The translations under genes and the position numbers were made by a program. A stretch of DNA of 64,000 nucleotides, taken from assembly GCF_039541875.1 (NCBI RefSeq), contig NZ_BAABHB010000002.1, forward strand, positions 744,001 to 808,000, read 5' to 3'. The number at the start of each line of letters is the position of its first letter. Positions within the stretch are counted from its first letter, which is position 1. This document shows positions 40,478 through 48,906 of this stretch, piece after piece. This DNA comes from Nibrella viscosa. GTDB taxonomy: Bacteria; Bacteroidota; Bacteroidia; Cytophagales; Spirosomataceae. The notes beneath the pieces are model-generated. The model searched no databases, was not told the origin of the DNA, and was given only the letters and a program-made list of their open reading frames with translations.

Positions 40478-41769
40478 AAATGAATCGACCCGGTTAAGAG
40501 AGCGGCCAGCGTCATAACTAATGTTGTCCCGAACGCCCATTTCAGGATAAATCGTTGATGGTCGCCCAGGTCTACCTCGGCCAGACCCACCAGCAGAAAG
40601 GTGGAGGCTGTGAGCGGACTGACCGGAAAGCCCACCGTCATTTGCCCCAGCAAAGCTGCCCGCCCAATCTCCAGCGGATTGATACCAAACTGCGTGGCGG
40701 TGTTGCTCAGAATAGGCACCACCCCGAAGTAATACGCATCGGGCGTAAAGAGCAGACTTGATGGCATACTCGTTATAGCGGTGAGCGTCGGCAGCCAGGC
40801 CGCGTGCTGTTGGGGAATCAGCGACACCAGCGAGGTGGCCATGGCATCAATCATTTTTGAACCCGTCAGAATACCCGAAAACACCCCGGCTGCGAAGATC
40901 ATGCTCGATACCATGAAAATGTTGTTGCCGTGGCTCCGCAGTACTTTCTGCTGATCGGGTAGTCTGGGGTAGTTGATGACCAGCGCGACTACCCCGGCTA
41001 CCACAAACAAGGCTGGTGCCGGAATCCAGCCTTTCATCAGGGTGACAATCAAGCCCACCGTCAGCACGGCGTTTACCCAGAAGAGTTTCGGCCGACGAAA
41101 CTGCCGCTGCTCTTCCGTCAGGTTTTCGTGATGTACATACTGAAAATCCGCTATGCCTAAGCGTTTTCGTTCTTTTAGCCCGAACCAGTAAGCCACCACC
41201 AGCACCCAGCCAATACCCGCCAGAATAGCCGGGATGTTCGGGTTGAAAAGTTGGGTCGCATCCGTTTTCAGCGTCGAGATGGCCCGTGCCGACGTACCCG
41301 ACCAGGGCACCAGATGCAGCGGGCCGACGCTCAGCGCCACGATACCCGGCAGGATCAGCCGGTTGATTTTCAGTTGACGGTAAATGGGCAGAAAGGCCGA
41401 CATCACAATCATGAACGTAGCCGTACCATCGCCGTCGAGGTGGACAATCATCGTCAGAATGGCCGTGCCGATGATGACCTTCAGCGGGTCACCCTTCACA
41501 TAGCGGATGATACCGGCAATGATTGGGTCGAACAGGCCTGCGTCGAGCATGGTGGCGAAATACAGCACGGCAAACATCAGCAGAATGCCCGTGGGGGCTA
41601 CCTGTCTGATGCCGGCCAGAATCATCTCACCCAACTCTGTTGGGGTAAAGCCGGCGAGTATCCCCATAACCAGCGGCACCAGCACCAGGGCCGTCAGCAC
41701 CGACAGTCGTTTGCTGAAAATCAGCGCCAGAAAAGTTACAATAGTGGCAAAACCAAAAAAAGCAAGCAT
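40474..41769 (-). CDS. CitMHS-type citrate/carboxylate transporter
   Basis: This 431-residue inner-membrane protein has about 12 predicted helices. It resembles the CitMHS family of metal-citrate:proton symporters: MLAFFGFATIVTFLALIFSKRLSVLTALVLVPL at the N-terminus, IVHLDGDGTATFMIVMSAFLPIY, LSVGPLHLVPWSGTSARA in the middle and SLLFTPDAYYFGVVPIL near the C-terminus. The start is ATG 41769. It is the first gene of a tightly coupled three-gene set (4-nt overlap with the AtuA gene). The substrate is probably a di- or tricarboxylate; direct proof is absent. Confidence 0.9.
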   Translation of the reverse strand: MLAFFGFATIVTFLALIFSKRLSVLTALVLVPLVMGILAGFTPTELGEMILAGIRQVAPTGILLMFAVLYFATMLDAGLFDPIIAGIIRYVKGDPLKVIIGTAILTMIVHLDGDGTATFMIVMSAFLPIYRQLKINRLILPGIVALSVGPLHLVPWSGTSARAISTLKTDATQLFNPNIPAILAGIGWVLVVAYWFGLKERKRLGIADFQYVHHENLTEEQRQFRRPKLFWVNAVLTVGLIVTLMKGWIPAPALFVVAGVVALVINYPRLPDQQKVLRSHGNNIFMVSSMIFAAGVFSGILTGSKMIDAMATSLVSLIPQQHAAWLPTLTAITSMPSSLLFTPDAYYFGVVPILSNTATQFGINPLEIGRAALLGQMTVGFPVSPLTASTFLLVGLAEVDLGDHQRFILKWAFGTTLVMTLAALLTGSIHL

Positions 41770-41797
41770 AGGGTAGGTACAAGTCAAGTGTGCCCGT

Positions 41798-43480
41798 TTA
41801 CCGGCGGCACCCCGCAATACTTTGCTGCCAGATGTCGGCCATCGGGCGGGCAACTTCCAGATCGTTGATCAGCAAACTGAGCTGGTTAGCATAGCTGGTC
41901 GGCTGGCCATCTTTAAACGCTTTAATTATTTTTTCCTTCCCGTTCGTGGCCAGATCGATGGCCAGTTCACTGCCGGACACGTTTATTTTCACGGCCAGCG
42001 GGTTCAGGTCGGCCAGGTTCAGGTCCCAGCGCAGCTCGGTGCTTTTCTTCGCCCCATTCTGGCGGGCGGTGTAGGTAAAGGTGCAATTGTCGGTTTTCTG
42101 AAGCTGGTACGTGGTCTGTCCTTTGGCATCCTGGAGGCCGTTAATTTTTTCGGCTACCCAGGTCATCCCGCCGGCTGGTAAGGCCGTAGCCGCGGTTTTC
42201 TGGCACTCCGGAATCAGTTTCGTCAGCAAGGCCGGCATAAACCGAACGGTTTCCAGCTCATTGCTTCTGATCTCCAGCGTGTTTTCGTAACTGCCGCGCT
42301 GTCCATTCTGGGTGGTGGTAATCCACTTGCCCTTGTCTTTTACCGGCAGCACCAGCACGAAGGCGCTGCCGTCGGAACGGACTTTGGCATTCGCTCCGTC
42401 CAGGTCGCTCAGGAAGAAGCGGTAAGTTTCGTCGAGGTTCTTACGGCCCGATACTTTGCGGCTCAGTGTAGCCAGGCAGTTGGGGGTAAGCTGCTGCTCG
42501 ATATGGTCCGACCCATCGTCGGCAGGCTGCACGGCGGCCGCTACGCGCTTCAGCCCGTCGTTCAGCGAGGTATACTGAACGGCCTTAGCCTGTTGGGCCT
42601 CCAGTTGCTTTGCTGCCAGCGGCAGGAGTTTTTGCCAGGCCATTTGGGTTATTCGGGCCTTTTGGGCGGTCAGGCAGCGGACCTCCACAGCATCGGTATT
42701 CTTTTCCCACTGCCCGTTCTTTCGCAACCGGATGTAGCGGTCTTTGTTTTCCAGCCTGACGAGTACGGTCGAGCCTTCAACGTCCAGGCTGATGCGCTGC
42801 GGGTTCAGGTCGGCTATGTTGAACTGATATTGGCGCTCAATGGATTTTCCCTTTTCGGTGCGGCTTTGCAGTAGCTTCATCAGTAGCGGATTGGTTTTAT
42901 CCAGTTCAGTGGATTGCTGGAGCGCATCGGAGCCGCCCGTGGCTGCATCCAGATTGCTGCCAATCCATTTTATCAGCCCGTCGTACGTGTCGGGCAGCTT
43001 CGCATCGGCTACAAACTGGGCATCGGCCAGGGGAATGGCCTTGCGAAACAGCTCGGCCAGGGCACGGGCATTCTCAGCGTCGATCCCGTACAGGACCAAC
43101 TGGCTTGTGTTGTTCTTCTGCGTGCCGTTTTCCTTCAGCGCCATAAATGCCTGTTTGGCGCGTGTTTTCAACGTCAGTGTCATCAGGTCTTTTTTCGCTT
43201 CGAAGTTGACATTGCCCGGATCGATATCTGCCAGGTTGAACGCGTACTCGTTCACCGTAGCCTGCCCCTTTTTATCTGTTTCCTTGACGGATGTGGTTAC
43301 CAGATACGGACGGGTTGCATCAAAGGTCAGGCTCTGTTCAAACGACTGCGATGCGCCGTTGACCGGTTTAAGTTGTTCGGCAATTTGCTTCAGGGTAGCC
43401 GGTAGCGGTGCCTGCCCGAACGCAAATTGCGAAAGCAGGACGGGAAGCATCAGACGGAGAAGCTGGTAGAAACGGTCCAT
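41798..43480 (-). CDS. Exported four-repeat protein, unknown function
   Basis: This 560-residue protein has a signal peptide (about 1-22, ending AFGQ) and four tandem copies of a domain of about 135 residues. Each copy has a marker motif of the form FxLxDLxP: residues 81-88 (FNLADIDP), 220-227 (FNIADLNP), 356-361 (FLSDLD) and 487-494 (LNLADLNP). Each is followed by a strand with V/I-x-V/F, a Lys-rich strand, and a closing helix with a pattern like E(V/L)xRxMxxxWQKxIP. I do not recognise the domain. It lies 28 nt before the CitMHS gene and 129 nt after the HSL-type esterase, so it may belong to the same transcript. ATG 43480 is chosen for the signal peptide. Confidence 0.8.
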   Translation of the reverse strand: MDRFYQLLRLMLPVLLSQFAFGQAPLPATLKQIAEQLKPVNGASQSFEQSLTFDATRPYLVTTSVKETDKKGQATVNEYAFNLADIDPGNVNFEAKKDLMTLTLKTRAKQAFMALKENGTQKNNTSQLVLYGIDAENARALAELFRKAIPLADAQFVADAKLPDTYDGLIKWIGSNLDAATGGSDALQQSTELDKTNPLLMKLLQSRTEKGKSIERQYQFNIADLNPQRISLDVEGSTVLVRLENKDRYIRLRKNGQWEKNTDAVEVRCLTAQKARITQMAWQKLLPLAAKQLEAQQAKAVQYTSLNDGLKRVAAAVQPADDGSDHIEQQLTPNCLATLSRKVSGRKNLDETYRFFLSDLDGANAKVRSDGSAFVLVLPVKDKGKWITTTQNGQRGSYENTLEIRSNELETVRFMPALLTKLIPECQKTAATALPAGGMTWVAEKINGLQDAKGQTTYQLQKTDNCTFTYTARQNGAKKSTELRWDLNLADLNPLAVKINVSGSELAIDLATNGKEKIIKAFKDGQPTSYANQLSLLINDLEVARPMADIWQQSIAGCRR

Positions 43481-43608
43481 AGTGAAAGAGAATTTGATGT
43501 ACGGAAAGCATAGAGTTGTTTTGATGAACAAGTTACAATATGCCTGGTAACCAGTCTGTTTATTTCCCGTTTTTCCTGCATCAAACCGCTTTTCTTTCGG
43601 TTGAACCG

Positions 43609-44670
43609 TCAGTGCCGGTAAAAAATCGTGTCCAGGAACGCAATCATTTTGTCGAGCGCTGCGGGCGCATCTTTCTGGAAGCTGGTGCCCAGAAACGGAT
43701 TGGAACCCGAGTCCAGAAAAGCATGAGGCCGGCCTTCGTATACCCAATAAGCGATGTTAGTGTGACCGGCTTCCTTCAGTTTCGCTATGTAGGTTTCAAT
43801 GGAAGCCGGGGTAGTCAGGTTATCGTTCGAGCCTACGGTAAAGAGCATAGGTGGCAGTTTCCGTTCGCCGGCTTTGGGAATGTTGTACAGGGGAGATACC
43901 TGCTTGTACGGAGCGGGATTGTCGGTTGGGTTGATACCGTCGCCAAACAGGCCTCGGGGCTGGGCTTTGGCCAGGCCCCAGAACATATTGCCGGGTTTCT
44001 CAAAACCACCTAACGCACTGCCATAAAGGTCAAAGGCACCGTAGCTGATGATAGCGGCCTGCACCGCCAGCCCGTTTTCTTTAGCTACCTGCTCAGTAGT
44101 TTTGCCTTTTGGAAGATAGGTTGGATTGTAGCCTAACGTGGGACCGGCGAACCCGTCGGATTCCAGGTTGTGGCCCTGGGTAACTACCATAGTGGCCAGG
44201 TGCCCGCCGGCGCTGTCGCCTGTGACGATAATCTGACCGGGATTGCCTTTGTAGTTGCGGATGTTGTCTTTCACCCACAGCACGGCACCGAAGGCATCCT
44301 CCACAATCTCGTTCATCTTTACGGTATTGTTCTGGTCGGGCAGGAGCCTGTAGTTGACGTTGCAGACGACGTATTCGCCATTTGTGGCCAGGTAGGCGGC
44401 CGGCTCGTCCATGATGCTCTTGGTGTTGATGAGCCAGCCTCCGCCGTGGAACATGACAATGACCGGGTAACTGGCTTTTCCGGTATTCGGGGTGTAAATG
44501 TCCATCGTCAGGTTCATCCCCTTGGGTGAGGCCCAGACAATGTCGCTGACTTTGGTAAAGCGCTCTTTTACTACCGGTTGCTCAATCGTAACAGCGCGTT
44601 GCGGTACGGAGTTGGCCGGGCCGGTTAGGCTCAGCGAAAGGAGTACCAATGAGGTTGCTACGTATTTCAT
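43609..44670 (-). CDS. Exported alpha/beta hydrolase, HSL/acetyl-esterase type
   Basis: This 353-residue esterase or lipase-like enzyme has a signal peptide (about 1-21). It has the oxyanion-hole motif FHGGGW (75-80), the nucleophile elbow GDSAGG with Ser153, a late acid in VGSNDNLT and the catalytic His in GRPHAF, as in the hormone-sensitive-lipase/BD-FAE family. An insertion of about 60 residues after the nucleophile (PTYLPKGKTTEQ ... FWGLAKAQ) may form the cap. It is fifth and last of a run of five exported esterases on this strand; a hairpin separates it from the preceding type B enzyme. The substrate is unknown; short acyl or acetyl esters are likely. Confidence 0.88.
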   Translation of the reverse strand: MKYVATSLVLLSLSLTGPANSVPQRAVTIEQPVVKERFTKVSDIVWASPKGMNLTMDIYTPNTGKASYPVIVMFHGGGWLINTKSIMDEPAAYLATNGEYVVCNVNYRLLPDQNNTVKMNEIVEDAFGAVLWVKDNIRNYKGNPGQIIVTGDSAGGHLATMVVTQGHNLESDGFAGPTLGYNPTYLPKGKTTEQVAKENGLAVQAAIISYGAFDLYGSALGGFEKPGNMFWGLAKAQPRGLFGDGINPTDNPAPYKQVSPLYNIPKAGERKLPPMLFTVGSNDNLTTPASIETYIAKLKEAGHTNIAYWVYEGRPHAFLDSGSNPFLGTSFQKDAPAALDKMIAFLDTIFYRH

Positions 44671-44691
44671 AAACAGAACATAGGCTAGTGA

Positions 44692-44729
44692 AGAGGCCGG
44701 TGCTGCTAGTAGGTAGTAGCCCGGCCTCT
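44692..44729 (-). terminator. Hairpin between two esterase genes
   Basis: A perfect 9-bp GC-rich stem (44692-44700 with 44721-44729) has an inner imperfect stem and no T-run on the 3' side of the minus strand. It probably reduces read-through into the last esterase gene or marks a 3' end. Confidence 0.5.
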
Positions 44730-44737
44730 AGTAATTT

Positions 44738-46381
44738 TTACCGCGTAGCTGTCATCAGCGGCTTGCCGGTGGCGATTTCGATCAGCTCTTTATCATGGTG
44801 GTTTTTCACCTGACTGGTGTTGTCGAAAATCATGGTAGCGCCATTCTCGGCGGTGTAGCGGGGCCAGTTGGGCAGGCCTTTGTGGTTCGGGTTGCCGGTT
44901 TGGGCAAAGGCAATCCAGGCCCGGCTCATTTTGTCGGCCAGGGCGTGGGCTTCTTTACCGCCCCCGGTCATTTCTTCGCAGCGGCTGATGTTGTCGAACA
45001 CAAACGGAATTTCCATGCAGTGCATCGACTTATACATGCCGTCGTTCACCGGCGAACTCCAGGAGAACAGGTAAGTATAGACCGGGGCCGCTCCGGCCAC
45101 AGCGGCTTTCTGGTTTGCCTGCCGGATAGCGCCGACGCGGAAGCCGATCTCAACATCCATGTAATCAGAAGCCTTAGCCGTTTCCGGATAGGCTTTTTTT
45201 ACGGCAGTTATATATGAGTCAGCTTTGTCGTTATACCGTTTTTGCAGAGCAGTTTTGGCGCTTTCCATATCAGCCACCCGGTTAGCCGGGTTGAAGGGTC
45301 CAAACTCGGTCTTGGTTGTACCCACCAGCAACGGAATGTTCTTCGCTAGCTCGATGGCCGCCGGTTCAGATGGCTGGTATGGCAGGAAGCTGCCGTCGTG
45401 AACCGGTCCCCAGCCGAGGCCGAAGGCCGGGCGGTTTTCGGCTTTCAGGCTTTCGGCTACTTTACGCAGGGCTTTTTTGCCGGCTGCGTTCAGGCGCTCA
45501 TAGGAAATTTTCTGCAGGGAGTCGATTTGATTCGGTTGCAGCTTCAGTTCGTCCAGAAGAGCGGCACTCACTTTCTGGGTAAGCTCGCGTTCGGTAAAGT
45601 TGGTGATGTAGCTGCCGCTCTGCACAATAGCCTTGTGAAACAACCCCTTCGCCGAGGGTGCATTCATCAGGCTGGTCACTTTGCCGCCCCCGCCCGACTG
45701 GCCGAAGATGGTCACATTGTTGGGGTCACCGCCAAACTGGGCAATATTCTGTTTCACCCACTGTAGCGACGCCACCAGGTCCATCAGGCCGGCATTGGCC
45801 GAGTTTTTGTATTTGTCGCCGTATGCCGACAGGTCCAGAAAGCCCAGGATGTTCAGGCGGTGGTTTACGGTAACCACAACGACATCGCCCTTTCTGGTCA
45901 GGTTCTCGCCATCGTACGACGGCAGTTCAACCGAGGAGCCGGCGGTGAAGCCACCGCCGTGAAACCAGACCATGACGGGGCGCTTCTTGCTGTCGCTGAG
46001 TTGCGGACTCCAAACGTTCAGGCTCAGGCAGTTTTCGTTGGTATAGCCCCAGTTGTGCTGGAAGGAAAATTCAATTTCGTCGTTGGTCGAGGTCGTCGCG
46101 TCCATCGGACAAACCGGGCCGTAGGTCATTGAACTGCGTACGCCCGTCCAAGAATCCGGTTTGGTCGGAGCCAGGAACCGCTCGGCTTTGGCGTAGGGTA
46201 TGCCCTTGAACGTATAGGTGCCGTTGTGGATGTAGCCGCGCACTTTGCCGGATTCGGTAGGGACAACAGCAACATCTTTGCCGGCTACGATGGGCGCGGA
46301 TGCTGGTTTGGGTGCTTGGGCTATGGAAAGCAGCGGCAGTGCTAGCACGGCCAGAGAGAACAACATGGGTTTGGTATGCAT
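44738..46381 (-). CDS. Exported type B carboxylesterase (1)
   Basis: This 547-residue enzyme has a signal peptide (about 1-22, ending SIAQ). It shows the type B carboxylesterase pattern: KGIPYAKAERFLAP, NENCLSLNVWSP, HGGGFTAGSS (oxyanion hole), FGQSGGGGKV with nucleophile Ser229, a catalytic acid in TKTEFGPF and the His of MHCMEIPFVF. The ATG at 46381 is chosen for the signal peptide. It shares the string VKQNIAQFGGDPNNVTI with the gene 38 nt upstream, so the two are tandem paralogues that have since diverged. The nucleophile elbow reads GQSGGG rather than the usual GQSAGG or GESAGG. Confidence 0.9.
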   Translation of the reverse strand: MHTKPMLFSLAVLALPLLSIAQAPKPASAPIVAGKDVAVVPTESGKVRGYIHNGTYTFKGIPYAKAERFLAPTKPDSWTGVRSSMTYGPVCPMDATTSTNDEIEFSFQHNWGYTNENCLSLNVWSPQLSDSKKRPVMVWFHGGGFTAGSSVELPSYDGENLTRKGDVVVVTVNHRLNILGFLDLSAYGDKYKNSANAGLMDLVASLQWVKQNIAQFGGDPNNVTIFGQSGGGGKVTSLMNAPSAKGLFHKAIVQSGSYITNFTERELTQKVSAALLDELKLQPNQIDSLQKISYERLNAAGKKALRKVAESLKAENRPAFGLGWGPVHDGSFLPYQPSEPAAIELAKNIPLLVGTTKTEFGPFNPANRVADMESAKTALQKRYNDKADSYITAVKKAYPETAKASDYMDVEIGFRVGAIRQANQKAAVAGAAPVYTYLFSWSSPVNDGMYKSMHCMEIPFVFDNISRCEEMTGGGKEAHALADKMSRAWIAFAQTGNPNHKGLPNWPRYTAENGATMIFDNTSQVKNHHDKELIEIATGKPLMTATR

Positions 46382-46419
46382 CAACTGAAAAATTGAGGTT
46401 AGGTATTGGTTTTTGAGTA

Positions 46420-47991
46420 TCAATTGGTTCTGTTTGGTTGGGCTTTACTCATCAGCACGGAGAGAAAATCCAGCGCGGCTGCATCCGGTAACGGCCTGGC
46501 ACTAACCATGTCTCCGAGCATCATCACCTGCTTGTCATTGGTGGAGTACGCCGGCCACGGTGGCAGCCCGTTGCCGTTTGGATTACCGGTTTTGATAAAG
46601 TTTGCCCAATAGCTTGATATATACCGGGCCAGTTCGGTGTCGGCTGCCTCTAATGGTCGTAGGGTATGGTCAATGAATTTCAGGTTATCGTAGGCGTAGG
46701 CCACTTCGCCCGTGTGGAATGCACCGTATTTTGCGTATTCACCGGTGGCGGGTAGCACGCGAGTAAAGCGGTACACGTACACCTTGCGGCCCTGGTTGCT
46801 GGCCACATTAGCCCAGGCATAGTTTTGCGCACCAAAGGTCATATCCCTCGACAGGTGATTCTGCGATTTGGCGGCTTCGGCATCGGTACCGGCGGGGTAG
46901 TGTTGCAGCAGAGCCTGCGCGTCGGTGCCGTACTGCTGCTCCAGTTGCTTCCGGAACTCGTCGGCACTTTTGGGGGCACCGGTAAGGCCTTCGTCCTGGT
47001 TCCAGCCGGTGAGTAACGCTACGTTGTTTTGCTTACCGGCCGCAAAAATATCGGCGATGGGTTGCGGCAATACGTAGCCGTCGATAACCACACCACGCCC
47101 CTGCGCTTTTTTCAGAATCTCGTCGGCGGGTTTGGCGCGTAACTCTGCCAGCGACGAGGCTCCCAGCGTCTGCATGGTTTTCAGGCCGCTTTCCTCGGCC
47201 TGCTGAAGCGGCAGGTAGCGTCGGCCAAAACCGGCACCGCTCTGGGCAATGGCTTTGTTGAACAGCCCTTTGGCCAGCGGAGACGCCACCAGGCAACTGA
47301 CGCTCATAGAACCCGCCGACTGCCCGGCAATAGTTACGTTGTTGGGGTCACCACCAAATTGGGCAATATTCTGCTTCACCCACTGTAAGGCGGCAATCTG
47401 GTCCATTAGTCCGTAATTACCCGATGCGTTATGGCCGGATTCTTTGCTGAGTTCCGGATGCGAGAAAAACCCAAACGGTCCTACGCGGTAGTTGACGCTG
47501 ACATACACGATCCCCTTTTTAGCCGTTGCTTCACCATCGTAAATCGGAACGGCAGTACCCCCACTGTTGAAACCACCCCCGTAAATCCATACCAGAACGG
47601 GTCGCTTCTCTTTGGCAGATTTTGCACCAGACCACACATTCAGATACAAACAATCTTCACTGATCGGCTCTTTGGGAATCAGGTATTCGGCACTCCAGGG
47701 CCCGAAAGGAGATGGCGAATTCTGCATGGGGCTTGGTCCATACGTATCCGCTTTCCGAACGCCCGACCAGGGGACTACGGGCTGTGGCGCTTTCCAGCGC
47801 AGATTGCCCACGGGTGGAGCGGCAAAGGGAATGCCCTTAAAACTCCGTACATCACCGTTTTTGTTGGTCGTGCCGGAGATGCGGCCGCCGGTAACGTTAA
47901 CGGTATCCAGTTCACCGGTTACTGGTGCAAACGCCACAACGCCGATGAACAACAGCAAAGCCAGACCAAACACGGGAAGGATCGTTTTCAT
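46420..47991 (-). CDS. Exported type B carboxylesterase (2)
   Basis: This 523-residue enzyme has an N-terminal signal or anchor (about 1-22). Type B features: FKGIPFAAPPVGNLRWK, SEDCLYLNVW, WIYGGGFNSGG (oxyanion hole, with Tyr in place of the common His), AGQSAGSMS with nucleophile Ser225, an acid in GWNQDEGL and the His of GAFHTGEVAYAY. It starts 9 nt after the stop of the feruloyl-esterase-like gene, so the two are in one transcript. Family members hydrolyse carboxylic esters of sugars, lipids or aromatic acids; export suggests action on external or periplasmic substrate. Confidence 0.92.
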   Translation of the reverse strand: MKTILPVFGLALLLFIGVVAFAPVTGELDTVNVTGGRISGTTNKNGDVRSFKGIPFAAPPVGNLRWKAPQPVVPWSGVRKADTYGPSPMQNSPSPFGPWSAEYLIPKEPISEDCLYLNVWSGAKSAKEKRPVLVWIYGGGFNSGGTAVPIYDGEATAKKGIVYVSVNYRVGPFGFFSHPELSKESGHNASGNYGLMDQIAALQWVKQNIAQFGGDPNNVTIAGQSAGSMSVSCLVASPLAKGLFNKAIAQSGAGFGRRYLPLQQAEESGLKTMQTLGASSLAELRAKPADEILKKAQGRGVVIDGYVLPQPIADIFAAGKQNNVALLTGWNQDEGLTGAPKSADEFRKQLEQQYGTDAQALLQHYPAGTDAEAAKSQNHLSRDMTFGAQNYAWANVASNQGRKVYVYRFTRVLPATGEYAKYGAFHTGEVAYAYDNLKFIDHTLRPLEAADTELARYISSYWANFIKTGNPNGNGLPPWPAYSTNDKQVMMLGDMVSARPLPDAAALDFLSVLMSKAQPNRTN

Positions 47992-48000
47992 GAGACAGAT

Positions 48001-48906
48001 TTAGGGTATAGTAACACCGTTTGCTTTTAGAACCTTGCTGAAAAACAGCACCTGAAAAGGTAAGGCATTCTCCCAGTATTCCCAAGTATGGGCACCCGGC
48101 CGTTCCATATAATCGTGCGGGGTTTTGTTTTCGAGCAATCGCCGGTGCAGTTCACGGTTGGTTTCTATCAGGAAATCATCCACACCGATGTCCAGCATGA
48201 TGGGCAGGCCGTTTGCCTTTAGCTTATCGGTAAGCGTCACCATTGTATAGCCGGGATAAGGCGCATCACCTTCTTTCGGCGGTCCAAGCAACTGAACAAA
48301 ATTCTCAGCCCGGGATTTCGCGAAATCCGGCGCTACTTTCCAGGTCGCCGTGTTGATGTTCATCACGCCACTCATACTACCAGCGGCCGCGTACAGCTCC
48401 GGATGGCGCGAAGAAATAAACATAGCACCGTGACCACCCATTGACAGGCCCGCAATGACGCGCCCTTTCTTCTCCCGGATGGTGCGGTAGGTGTTATCAA
48501 TTTTGTTGATCAGCTCTGTCGAAATAAACGTCTCGAACTGACTGGCCTTTACCAGCGGACTGTCGAAATAGTAGCTGCGGGCATCACCCTCCGGCGTAAC
48601 AATAATCAGGTTGTACTGGTCGGCGAGCCGGTGCAGCAGCGTTTTGTCGGGTGTTTTAGTCAGCCAGTCCCGGAAGCTACCCGAACCGCCGTGGAGCAGG
48701 TACAGCACCGGAAACGGTTGTCTGGCTTTTTGGTAGGCTTCCGGTAGCACTACAGCCGCCTTGAGGGTCCGGTTCATGCCGGCGCTGGGCACATCCAGCG
48801 TATCCACTTTGGCTGCCACCGAAGATAACGATAGCAGGCAGCCGACCAGTAGGGTCAGGGTTTTAACAGGTAGACTAACCCTCCGTTTATTGAACAACAG
48901 CGCCAT
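48001..48906 (-). CDS. Exported esterase, D/feruloyl-esterase family (1)
   Basis: This 301-residue enzyme has a signal peptide (about 1-31) and the alpha/beta-hydrolase esterase fold of PF00756: FPVLYLLHGGSGSFRDW (oxyanion hole), IIVTPEGDARSYYFDSP, GLSMGGHGA with nucleophile Ser155, acid in GVDDFLIETN and catalytic His in GAHTWEYW. Close relatives include S-formylglutathione hydrolases and secreted acetyl/feruloyl esterases; the signal peptide argues for the latter. Its start codon lies 20 nt inside the end of the upstream paralogue, a coupled overlap. The two genes share about half their residues, including KVDTLDVPSA after the signal. Confidence 0.92.
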   Translation of the reverse strand: MALLFNKRRVSLPVKTLTLLVGCLLSLSSVAAKVDTLDVPSAGMNRTLKAAVVLPEAYQKARQPFPVLYLLHGGSGSFRDWLTKTPDKTLLHRLADQYNLIIVTPEGDARSYYFDSPLVKASQFETFISTELINKIDNTYRTIREKKGRVIAGLSMGGHGAMFISSRHPELYAAAGSMSGVMNINTATWKVAPDFAKSRAENFVQLLGPPKEGDAPYPGYTMVTLTDKLKANGLPIMLDIGVDDFLIETNRELHRRLLENKTPHDYMERPGAHTWEYWENALPFQVLFFSKVLKANGVTIP

